Below are positions 19,068 through 30,195 of a stretch of 49,857 nt of DNA, piece after piece. Where the stretch lies: contig NZ_LMUJ01000092.1 in the NCBI RefSeq assembly GCF_009765975.1, forward strand, positions 1 through 49,857. Reading direction: 5' to 3'. Position 1 is the first letter of the stretch. Each line of letters opens with the position of its first letter. The notes under the pieces were generated by a model. It was not told the DNA's origin and ran no database searches. It saw nothing but the letters and a program-made list of their open reading frames with translations. A program made the position numbers and the translations under genes. This stretch comes from Acidisphaera sp. S103. Lineage in GTDB: Bacteria; Pseudomonadota; Alphaproteobacteria; Acetobacterales; Acetobacteraceae.

Positions 19068-20771
19068 ATGTCGATCGAAACAGTTCTCACCGAAGCGAGA
19101 ACGCTGGCGGCGGCTGGTCAATTGCCGGCGGCGGTGGCGATGCTGCAAACCGCTCTGCCGCGATATCCGGAGCATGCCGGGATCGCCTTGTTGTTCGCCG
19201 ACCTCCTGCAGGCCGACGGTCAGTTACAAGCGGCCGTCGCGGCTTATAGAGTCGCCTTGCGGATTGGGCCGGAGTCCGCCGACGGCTGGTTCGGGGCGGG
19301 GTGTGCGCATCTCGCGCTGAACGCCTCCGGCGTGGCGGCTGCGTGCTTCGGTCGTGCGGTGGCCCTGATGCCCCGGTCGGGGCCCGCCCACTACAACCTG
19401 GGGAAATCGCTGTTTAACCTGGGCCGCATCGAATCCGCGGTTTCCTCGTTCGCCCGGGCGGAACCCCTGGACTCGCAAGTCACCGATATGGCGCAAGCAA
19501 GTATTGCCTGCATCATCCCGGGCGATCCTCGGGCTGATCACCTAACCGTCCTGCAGGCCCGCCGCCGCTGGGCTGGCAACACGGCGCTCGGTCTGGTGCC
19601 ACTGAACGCATGTCCTGTCCCCTCGACACAACGCAAGCTCCGCGTCGGCTATCTTTCGGCCTTCTTCGGCGCCGCCAACTGGATGAAGCCAGTCTTTGCG
19701 CTGATTAACCGGCACGACCGTACAATCTTCGAAATCTATATGCTGTCGGACGGTGAGCCACCTTCGGCCGCGAGTGGCTATCGCGACCATGACCTGGATT
19801 ACATCTGCGATCTGCGTGGCGTAACGAACGAAAGGGCAGCCGGCATCATCGCCGATCTCGGCATTGACGTTCTGGTCGATTTGAACGGATACAGTTTCCA
19901 ACAGCGCCTGGGTCTGCTGATGCATCGGCCGGCGCCGCACATTGTTGGCTGGTTCAACATGTTTGCCACCACCGGCGTGGCTGCCGTCGACTGGCTGGTC
20001 GGCGATGGCCATGTGATCCGTCGCGATGAAGAACCGTTCTACGTGGAACGCATTCATCGCCTGCCGGGCACATATCTGGCCTTCGAGATCCTTTATGACG
20101 TACCCGACGTGGCGCCGCCGCCCTGTCTGGCAGCGGGCCAGATCACATTCGGTACACTCGGCTCCCACTACAAGCTGACGGATGCGGTCGTGTCGGCCTG
20201 GGCGCGCATTCTCCTGGCCGCGCCCCAAACGAAGCTCTTCATCAAGAATGCCACGCTGGAGGACGAATCCGTCCGCAACGACCTGTTGCAGCGCTTCCAC
20301 CAACTTGGCGTTTCCGAGCGGCGGATGACCCTTGAGGGACGCAGTTCGCATTTCGCGTTTCTAGATGCCTACCGGCATATCGACATCGCCCTGGATACTT
20401 TTCCATACAACGGCGGCACCACAACGACCGAGGCGCTGTGGCAGGGCGTACCGATGTTGACGTTCGATGGCGACCGGTGGGCGTCCCGGACCAGCGCATC
20501 GCTTCTTCTGGCGGCGGGATTGCGGGACTGGGTGCTGCCCGATCTGGCAGGCTACGTGGATCGGGCGATCGCACTTGCGAACGATGTCAGGACGCCGGCC
20601 ATGCTGCTGGCGTTGCGCAACGACATGCGAGCACGCCTGCGTTCATCGGCGGCTTGCGACGCCGATGATCTGTGCCATGCAATGGAGGACTTCTACCGAA
20701 CGATCGCGCGAGATTCGCCAAAAATCCATACCGTAGGCGGAATGGCTATCGAATCCGGCCTGGATAGCTGA
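19068..20771 (+). CDS. TPR-containing GT41 (O-GlcNAc transferase-like) glycosyltransferase
   Basis: A 567-residue protein with N-terminal tetratricopeptide repeats (about residues 1-130; AVAMLQTALPRYPEHAGIAL, SGPAHYNLGKSLFNLGRIES) and a C-terminal glycosyltransferase family 41 domain from about residue 190 (LRVGYLSAFFG). Donor-binding motifs are VDLNGYSFQQRLGLLMHRPA, ITFGTLGSHYKLTD and DTFPYNGGTTTTEALWQGVP. Eukaryotic relatives attach GlcNAc to Ser/Thr of proteins; some bacterial relatives glycosylate proteins such as adhesins. No adhesin or partner gene lies nearby. There is no signal peptide, so the protein is cytosolic. ATG at 19068 is 20-odd bases after GGGAGG, so the binding site is poorly spaced. 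Confidence 0.9.
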   Translation: MSIETVLTEARTLAAAGQLPAAVAMLQTALPRYPEHAGIALLFADLLQADGQLQAAVAAYRVALRIGPESADGWFGAGCAHLALNASGVAAACFGRAVALMPRSGPAHYNLGKSLFNLGRIESAVSSFARAEPLDSQVTDMAQASIACIIPGDPRADHLTVLQARRRWAGNTALGLVPLNACPVPSTQRKLRVGYLSAFFGAANWMKPVFALINRHDRTIFEIYMLSDGEPPSAASGYRDHDLDYICDLRGVTNERAAGIIADLGIDVLVDLNGYSFQQRLGLLMHRPAPHIVGWFNMFATTGVAAVDWLVGDGHVIRRDEEPFYVERIHRLPGTYLAFEILYDVPDVAPPPCLAAGQITFGTLGSHYKLTDAVVSAWARILLAAPQTKLFIKNATLEDESVRNDLLQRFHQLGVSERRMTLEGRSSHFAFLDAYRHIDIALDTFPYNGGTTTTEALWQGVPMLTFDGDRWASRTSASLLLAAGLRDWVLPDLAGYVDRAIALANDVRTPAMLLALRNDMRARLRSSAACDADDLCHAMEDFYRTIARDSPKIHTVGGMAIESGLDS

Positions 20772-20778
20772 CGATGGG

Positions 20779-21150
20779 TTAACCCAGGCGTGTACTTTGC
20801 CAAGTTACCATCTGCCATTGGCCACCCTTTTCGGCGTAGACATCCGTGAAGCGGACACGGAACGAATTCGTGTTGCCACCGGAATTCACGCTAATGGCTG
20901 CCACACCTGTCAGCACGACCGCACTACCCAGGTCCTGTGCGACAACATCGGATGGTTCCACCGACGTATAGACCGTCGCACCGGATTCCATGGCGCCGAT
21001 CAGGCTCTGCTTGGTGTCCATCCGAGCGGAGGAGTGGGTGTAGATCAGGTCGTCGGAGAGGATTTTGGTCAGCGTAGCAACATCCTTCTTGGCCATCGCG
21101 GTCATCCGCTGACGGTCGAGTTCGACGATTTTCTGCGCGTTTCCGGCCAT
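20779..21150 (-). CDS. NTF2-like (SnoaL/DUF4440-type) protein
   Basis: A 123-residue small cone-shaped-fold protein of the NTF2-like superfamily. Typical marks are IVELDRQRMTAMAKKDVATL, LTKILSDDLIYTHSSAR with the conserved Tyr/His, and a closing strand GGQWQMVTWQSTRLG. Members include small isomerases, stress proteins and uncharacterised binding proteins; the ligand cannot be predicted. ATG at 21150 is chosen because AGGAAGGA lies at good spacing; the open frame upstream lacks family similarity. It is convergent with the GT41 gene (seven bases apart) and divergent from the MFS gene across a 398-base gap. Confidence 0.85.
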   Translation of the reverse strand: MAGNAQKIVELDRQRMTAMAKKDVATLTKILSDDLIYTHSSARMDTKQSLIGAMESGATVYTSVEPSDVVAQDLGSAVVLTGVAAISVNSGGNTNSFRVRFTDVYAEKGGQWQMVTWQSTRLG

Positions 21151-21256
21151 TTTTGAACATCCTTCCTGGGAGTTTCCGAACACCGGAAAGTCTACCCGAG
21201 ACCGCGAACCCCTGTCGAACCGGGCCGGTGCCTGTTCGAAGCAAACAAGCCATTGG

Positions 21257-21372
21257 AACCGCGAATGAACGCGAATAACAGGAACCGCACGCCACGGCGC
21301 ATTCGGAACTGTTTCGAACGATACGATTTCGCTCAAACCACCGAAACCGCCGATCCGCGTTCATCCGCGGTT
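21257..21372. repeat. Imperfect inverted repeat in a long gene-free gap
   Basis: The gap 21151-21548 has no gene that I can support. It holds two 20-base arms, AACCGCGAATGAACGCGAAT at 21257-21276 and ATCCGCGTTCATCCGCGGTT at 21353-21372, complementary at 18 of 20 positions and 76 bases apart. The unit resembles short strings seen repeatedly in intergenic DNA of unrelated bacteria. The rest of the gap shows no clear structure. Confidence 0.6.
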
Positions 21373-21548
21373 GCAATTGCTTGCTTCACCCGCCCCCGAG
21401 CACCCAGAAGACCAACGCATATCAGGGGGTACGAAATGCCCAATCCAATGCCCCTGATGTGACCCCCTCCGGCATTGTCCGGAAAATCGCCGCCTGTATC
21501 ATGGCCGGCGCAGCGAAGGCGTGTGAGACCTTCGCCGGAGGACATTCC

Positions 21549-22868
21549 ATGACCAAACCAATCGCCCCGGCCAGCATCCGGCGTCGACAGCGCACCGCGT
21601 TGATCATGCTGGTGGTTGCCGGGACGCTGAACTACCTCGACCGCTCGACGCTTTCGATCGCCAACCCGCTGATCCGGCAAGAACTCGGCCTGTCGATCGC
21701 CGATATGGGGCTGCTGCTGTCCGCGTTCCTCTGGGCCTATGCCTTCGCGCAGTTGCCGGGCGGTGCGCTGGTCGACCGTGTTGGTCCGCATCGTTTGCTG
21801 GCGGGGGGACTCGGGTTGTGGTCGATCGCGCAGGCGGTGGCAGGGTTTGTCACCTCATTCTGGCAGTTTTCCATCGCCCGCGTGTTCCTGGGTCTTGGTG
21901 AGGCACCGATGTTTTCCTCGGCTGTCCGGGTGGTGCGCGATTGGTACAATGTGCGGGATCGGGGGCTGCCGACCGGCATATGGAATTGCACGTCGTCACT
22001 GGGGCCGGCCATCGCGCCGCCGATCCTGACCGTGCTGATGATCAGCTTCGGCTGGCGTTGGATGTTCGGCATCATGGGCGTGGTCGGCGTGGTCGTCGCC
22101 GCCACGTGGTTCCTGGTGTATCGCGACCCGACCGAGGCGCATTTCACCGAGGAAGAACGGCATTACCTGACCGACGGTGAGGAACAGCGGACCTACGCCC
22201 CCGTCCGTCTGGCCGAGTGGCTCGGCCTGTTCCGCTTCCGCACCACCTGGGGCCTCGTGCTCGGATTCTTCGGCGTGGTCTACATGGGCTGGCTGTACCT
22301 GGCCTGGCTGCCGGGCTATCTGGAGATGCAGCGGCACATGTCGATTCCGAAAACCGGCATCGTCGCGGCGATCCCATTCGCCTTCGGCGTCGTCGGCAGC
22401 ATCAGCGGCGGCTGGATCGCCGACTGGCTGATGCGCCGGGGCTTTTCCCCCGTGAACAGCCGCAAGGTGCCGGTGATCGTCGGCCTGTTGGGGATGGTGG
22501 TCTTCACCGTGGTCGCGGCCGAAACGCCCAGCGACAGCCTGGCGGTGGCGGCGATCTCGGCGGCACTGATGTTCGGTGCTTCAGCCAGCGGCATGTCGTG
22601 GGCGCTGGCCTCCGTCGCGGCGCCGGCGAACTGCACCGCCTCATTGGGCGCGATCCAGAATTTCGGCGGCTATCTGGGCGGCGCGCTGGCACCCACCGTC
22701 ACCGGTTTCATCGTGCAGGCAACCGGCAGTTTCGTGCCGGCGCTGCTGGTCAGCGCCTCGATCGGCCTGGTCTCGGCGCTGATGTATCTGGTGGTCATCC
22801 GCGGCGAACCGATCACAACCGCGGAACTGGACGCCGTGGCGGGCTTCACCACCCATCCAACTGCATAG
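21549..22868 (+). CDS. MFS transporter, anion:cation symporter (hexuronate/glucarate-like)
   Basis: A 439-residue twelve-helix porter. The helix 1 region LNYLDRSTLSIANPLIRQEL and helix 2-3 AYAFAQLPGGALVDRVGPHR match the anion:cation symporter subfamily, which imports hexuronates, glucarate, phthalate or similar organic anions with protons. WYNVRDRGLPTGIWNCTSSLGPAIAPP in helices 4-5 is also typical. ATG at 21549 follows GGAGGA; an upstream ATG in frame is not supported by a binding site. The carbonic anhydrase gene follows after 44 bases, but a functional link is not obvious. Confidence 0.92.
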   Translation: MTKPIAPASIRRRQRTALIMLVVAGTLNYLDRSTLSIANPLIRQELGLSIADMGLLLSAFLWAYAFAQLPGGALVDRVGPHRLLAGGLGLWSIAQAVAGFVTSFWQFSIARVFLGLGEAPMFSSAVRVVRDWYNVRDRGLPTGIWNCTSSLGPAIAPPILTVLMISFGWRWMFGIMGVVGVVVAATWFLVYRDPTEAHFTEEERHYLTDGEEQRTYAPVRLAEWLGLFRFRTTWGLVLGFFGVVYMGWLYLAWLPGYLEMQRHMSIPKTGIVAAIPFAFGVVGSISGGWIADWLMRRGFSPVNSRKVPVIVGLLGMVVFTVVAAETPSDSLAVAAISAALMFGASASGMSWALASVAAPANCTASLGAIQNFGGYLGGALAPTVTGFIVQATGSFVPALLVSASIGLVSALMYLVVIRGEPITTAELDAVAGFTTHPTA

Positions 22869-22912
22869 ACCCCCCTTGACCGGCACTGGTTGTTCGTCTT
22901 TTGGGTGGCCGC

Positions 22913-23503
22913 ATGCTCGATCACCTGAAAGCGAACAACAGTGCCTGGGCCGCGCGCATGGTCGCGGCCGACGCCGGTTTCTTCAAGCGGCTGGAAAACC
23001 AGCAAGCACCGGAATATCTGTGGATCGGCTGCGCCGACAGCCGCGTTCCGGCAAATGAGATCGTCGGCCTCGATCCGGGCGAGATGTTCGTCCACCGCAA
23101 CGTCGCCAACCTGGCACCGCCTCAGGATGCCAACTACCTGTCGGTGCTGCAGTTCGCCGTCGACGTCATCAAGGTGAAGCACGTCATCGTCGTGGGTCAC
23201 TACGGCTGTGGTGGCATCGCCGCCGCGGTGGACGGCAGGCGGCGCGGCCTGGTGGACCACTGGCTGCATCCGATCCGCGAGGTGTTCACCGACAACCGCG
23301 TGGAATTGGAGGCCATAACGGACGAAAAGGCCCGACTGAACCGTCTATGCGAACTGAACGTCATCCGCCAGGTGCGAAACGTTGCGTCCGATGTGTTCGT
23401 CCAGGACGCCTGGGCACGCGGCCAGGACCTCAAGGTGCATGGCTGGGTCTACTCACTGAGCAACGGTCTGGTAAACGATCTGAACGTTACCACCGCGGGA
23501 TAG
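22913..23503 (+). CDS. can: Beta-carbonic anhydrase
   Basis: A 196-residue beta-class carbonic anhydrase interconverting CO2 and bicarbonate in the cytosol. The zinc site is complete: Cys and the Asp-Arg dyad in WIGCADSRVP, then His and Cys in VVGHYGCGGIAAA. Further marks are GEMFVHRNVANL and the C-terminal GWVYSLSNGLVNDL. ATG at 22913 (MLDHLKANN) is the likely start; a TTG at 22901 in the same frame would add four residues. It lies downstream of the MFS gene and is followed by a strong hairpin. Confidence 0.95.
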   Translation: MLDHLKANNSAWAARMVAADAGFFKRLENQQAPEYLWIGCADSRVPANEIVGLDPGEMFVHRNVANLAPPQDANYLSVLQFAVDVIKVKHVIVVGHYGCGGIAAAVDGRRRGLVDHWLHPIREVFTDNRVELEAITDEKARLNRLCELNVIRQVRNVASDVFVQDAWARGQDLKVHGWVYSLSNGLVNDLNVTTAG

Positions 23504-23511
23504 GCGACCGT

Positions 23512-23544
23512 CGACTCTGTCCGCGGGCAAAGCGGACAGAGTCG
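23512..23544. terminator. 13-bp perfect hairpin after carbonic anhydrase gene
   Basis: CGACTCTGTCCGC (23512-23524) and its exact complement (23532-23544) flank a seven-base loop between two convergent genes. It begins nine bases after the carbonic anhydrase stop and ends ten bases before the stop of the opposing gene. Being symmetric, it could serve both. No U-tract is present on either strand. Confidence 0.65.
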
Positions 23545-23554
23545 CGGCATATCC

Positions 23555-24148
23555 TCAGACGCGGATGAAATTGCGATAGCCTTTGGCGAACTCGTAAACC
23601 GGTTGGACGCTGACGTGGGAAAGCGCATCTTTCCAGACGCTTTTCATATCGGGTATGAAAAGTTGAATCACGTCGGGGTTTCCCGGATAGTTGCCTCCGG
23701 CATCGATCGGAGAGACACCAACGTAGGTCTTGCCGGGTCGAACGGGACGTCCCCTGCCCTCATACGCATCGAGCGGCTTACGCACCACCGCCTGCACAAT
23801 GCCGTCCGCGTGGTTCCACTCCCACGGGACAGCGAGGAAGGCTCGGGCCATCTGGGACAGGTTCAAACCACGCGATGGGCAGGCCACCATGATTTTCATG
23901 AGTTGATCCGTATCCAGCCACCAACCACCACCTTGCTGATTGTCTGGCTTCGCCGTCAGGTCAACGAACCTGTAATAATAAGTTCCGATATACAAGCTGG
24001 TACGATTAGGGTTCTCAATCCCGCCATTTCTCTCGACCATCCCGCCACGGGCCGAGAAATATGTGTTCAGTTGGCTCCAATTGAAGCCCTTGGCAAGCAA
24101 CAGCCAATGCGGCTTTTCAAACGCGGAGGCGTTGGTCGGTACGGCCAT
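23555..24148 (-). CDS. Conserved-looking hypothetical protein, possible acquired gene
   Basis: I do not recognise a named domain in this 197-residue protein. It is rich in aromatic residues, with segments LYIGTYYYRFVDLTA, GGGWWLDTDQLMKIM, ARAFLAVPWEWNHADGIVQ and PLDAYEGRGRP that look like conserved motifs of a real family. There is no signal peptide or membrane segment. Its codons are less GC-rich than those of the neighbours, which suggests recent acquisition. It is convergent with the carbonic anhydrase gene and 110 bases downstream of mfd on the same strand. The YYRF and GGWW motifs might belong to a small enzymatic or toxin-like fold, but this is only an impression. Confidence 0.65.
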   Translation of the reverse strand: MAVPTNASAFEKPHWLLLAKGFNWSQLNTYFSARGGMVERNGGIENPNRTSLYIGTYYYRFVDLTAKPDNQQGGGWWLDTDQLMKIMVACPSRGLNLSQMARAFLAVPWEWNHADGIVQAVVRKPLDAYEGRGRPVRPGKTYVGVSPIDAGGNYPGNPDVIQLFIPDMKSVWKDALSHVSVQPVYEFAKGYRNFIRV

Positions 24149-24258
24149 GTGAAACTCCGGAAAGCGGTCTCCCGTTCACCACCGTTACCAGACAATTCCG
24201 GCCGGCGACATCGTCTTGCATCGCTGCCAACCGCAACGCCATCCCGCTTAGATGCTCG

Positions 24259-27701
<3,443 letters not shown>

Positions 27702-27705
<4 letters not shown>

Positions 27706-27998
27706 CGTGTCTGGAAATCCCGCATACGGCGGAGCATCGGCGTTTCTTCCTCCGGAGGAATGGGCACGCGACCGGTCAGCCAGTCGGCGAGGTCGGTGTC
27801 CGGCATCTCCACCACTGCCTCCAGCGCGTCGAGGTCCGCTTCGGTCAGGCTGGTGAGATTGGCGCGCACGAACCCGCCAATCATCAGGTCGTTTTCGTAC
27901 GTCCCGCGATGAGTGGACCGGAATAAAAGGCGGCGGCGCCGGAGGTCCGGGGTGGCATAATGCGGAGCGCCCGGCGATAGGTGGTCTGGTTCAGTCAT
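27702..27998 (-). CDS. sdhE: FAD assembly factor SdhE (succinate dehydrogenase flavinylation)
   Basis: A 98-residue small helical protein that helps attach FAD to the succinate dehydrogenase flavoprotein. The family RGxxExD motif is present in HRGTYENDLMIGGF, preceded by LRRRRLLFRS and followed by the acidic stretch LTSLTEADLDALEAVVEMPD and DLADWLTGRVPIPPE. ATG at 27998. It overlaps mfd by four bases and is divergent from recG across 43 bases, the sdhE-mfd/recG arrangement commonly seen in alphaproteobacteria. Confidence 0.93.
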
Positions 27999-28041
27999 TG
28001 GCTCGCTGTCATATAGCGGTGCCCCAGATAGCTGTCAGCCC

Positions 28042-30099
28042 GTGAACGCCGATCCACTAGCCCCACTTTTCGCGCCCCTGACCAGTCTGCGCGGCATAGG
28101 ACCCGCCGTCGCAGGCCTGATCGCACGTGCGGCGGGCGGCGATCGGGTGATCGATCTGCTGTTCCACATGCCCGAATCGTATCTGGACCGCACCGCTCGG
28201 CCGCTGATCCGTGACGCCAGACCGGGGACGGTGGCGACGCTGGCGGTGGAGGTGGTGCGCCACGAACGGCCGGCGACGTCGCGGCAGCCCTGGCGGATCG
28301 TCGTCAAGGACGACACCGGTATCGCCGAACTGGTGTTTTTCAAGTTCACCCGGGAAGCGCAGATGCCGGCCGGCGCCAAATTGCTGGTGTCCGGCAAACT
28401 GGACGTGTTCAACGGCCGCCTGACGATTGCGCATCCCGAACATCTGGTACCAGCTGAGCAGGCCGACCGGATTCCGATGATCGAGCCGGTCTGGCCGCTG
28501 ACGGCGGGCCTGTGGCCCCGGCAGGTTGCCGCGGGGCTGGCTCAGGCCCTGGACCTGGTGCCGATGTTTCCCGAATGGCACGACCCGGCGCTGCTGAAGC
28601 GGGAGAAATGGCCGCCATTCCCCGAGGCGATACGCGCCGTGCAGGCACCAGCCAGCGGAGAACCGGACCGCCGCATCCGCGCTCGTTTGGCCTATGACGA
28701 GTTGCTGGCGGGTCAGGTCGCGACGGCGCTGATCCGCGGCCGGGTGCGTGCCCGGTCCGGCCAGCCGCTGATCGGCGATTCACGATTGCGTGACGTCGCC
28801 ATGCGGCGATTTGGATTTCCCCCCACGGCGTCTCAGGAAAAAGCGTTGCGGGAGATCGATGCCGATCTGGCCTCGCCCCGTCGCATGCTGCGGCTGCTGC
28901 AAGGCGATGTCGGGTCCGGCAAGACGCTGGTGGCACTGATGGCGATGCTGCGGGCGGTGGAAGCCGGCAAGCAGGCCGCCCTGATGGCGCCGACCGAGGT
29001 CCTGGCGAAGCAGCATCACCGGGTTTTATCCGAGCTTTGCCCGGTGCCGGTGGCGCTGCTGACCGGGTCTATCAAAGGCAAGGAACGTGCCCGCATCCTG
29101 CGTGGCATCAAGGACGGCTCGCTGGGGATTGTCGTCGGCACCCATGCGCTGTTCCAGGATGCCGTGGAATATCGCGACCTGGCGGTGGCGGTGATCGACG
29201 AACAGCACCGCTTCGGCGTCACTCAGCGGCTGACCTTGGGCGCCAAGGGCGAGCGAACTGACGTGCTGATCATGACCGCGACGCCGATCCCCCGGACATT
29301 GCTGCTGACCCAGTGGGGCGAGATGGATGTCAGCCGCCTGACAGAAAAGCCCGCTGGACGACTGCCCATTCGGACGACGCTGCATTCGCTGGGCACCATG
29401 CCGACGGTGCTGAACGGGATCGCCCGCAAATTGGACGAGGGCGCGCAGGTGTATTGGGTCTGCCCGCTGGTGGCGGAAAGCGAGGCGCTGGATGTGGCCG
29501 CGGCACAGGATCGGTTTGTCGCGCTGAAGGGCTTGTTCGGCGATCGCGTCGGGCTGGCGCACGGTCAGCAGACACCGGATGTCCGGGACGCCGCGCTGGC
29601 TGGCTTCTCGGCCGGGACGATCCGGCTGCTGGTCGCCACCACGGTGGTGGAGGTCGGGGTCGATGTGCCGGAGGCCTCGGTGATGGTGATCGAGCACGCC
29701 GAACGGTTTGGGCTGGCGCAGTTGCATCAGTTGCGGGGGCGGGTGGGGCGTGGCGCGGACGCCAGTTTCTGCCTGCTGCTGCACGAGGACTGGGTGTCCG
29801 AGACGGCTCGCCGGCGGCTGACTTTGTTGCGGGACACTGACGACGGTTTTGTCATCGCCGACGAGGATTTCCGACTGCGCGGCGGCGGCGATGCGCTGGG
29901 CACGCGGCAGGCGGGACTGCCAGGCTACAAGCTCGCCGACGCGGATGCGCACGAACACCTTCTGCACATGGCCAATCGCGATGCCGCCGTGCTGCTGTCC
30001 CGCGATCCGAAACTGGAGACCCCGCGCGGCCTGGCGGTGCGCGTGCTGCTGAGACTGTTTGAGCGCAGTGCGGCGATGCGGACGCTGGCGGCTGGGTAG
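28042..30099 (+). CDS. recG: ATP-dependent DNA helicase RecG
   Basis: A 685-residue fork-remodelling helicase. The N-terminal wedge domain starts with PLTSLRGIGPAVAGLIARAAG and carries the OB fold; the motor has Walker A in QGDVGSGKTLVALMAM, Walker B in VIDEQHRFGVTQR, motif III in MTATPIPRTLLLT and motif VI in HQLRGRVGRGADASFCLLL. The start is GTG at 28042, the first codon consistent with the family. It is divergent from sdhE-mfd with a 43-base shared control region containing two GCTGTCA copies. Confidence 0.97.
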   Translation: MNADPLAPLFAPLTSLRGIGPAVAGLIARAAGGDRVIDLLFHMPESYLDRTARPLIRDARPGTVATLAVEVVRHERPATSRQPWRIVVKDDTGIAELVFFKFTREAQMPAGAKLLVSGKLDVFNGRLTIAHPEHLVPAEQADRIPMIEPVWPLTAGLWPRQVAAGLAQALDLVPMFPEWHDPALLKREKWPPFPEAIRAVQAPASGEPDRRIRARLAYDELLAGQVATALIRGRVRARSGQPLIGDSRLRDVAMRRFGFPPTASQEKALREIDADLASPRRMLRLLQGDVGSGKTLVALMAMLRAVEAGKQAALMAPTEVLAKQHHRVLSELCPVPVALLTGSIKGKERARILRGIKDGSLGIVVGTHALFQDAVEYRDLAVAVIDEQHRFGVTQRLTLGAKGERTDVLIMTATPIPRTLLLTQWGEMDVSRLTEKPAGRLPIRTTLHSLGTMPTVLNGIARKLDEGAQVYWVCPLVAESEALDVAAAQDRFVALKGLFGDRVGLAHGQQTPDVRDAALAGFSAGTIRLLVATTVVEVGVDVPEASVMVIEHAERFGLAQLHQLRGRVGRGADASFCLLLHEDWVSETARRRLTLLRDTDDGFVIADEDFRLRGGGDALGTRQAGLPGYKLADADAHEHLLHMANRDAAVLLSRDPKLETPRGLAVRVLLRLFERSAAMRTLAAG

Positions 30100-30195
30100 C
30101 GTCGTGGCGCCGTCGTTGTCTCACCGTCATGGCCTGCGTTCGGATTCGGACTGCGCCTCTGGTCACGACTCGAACGTCACACGCATCTTCGGTAT

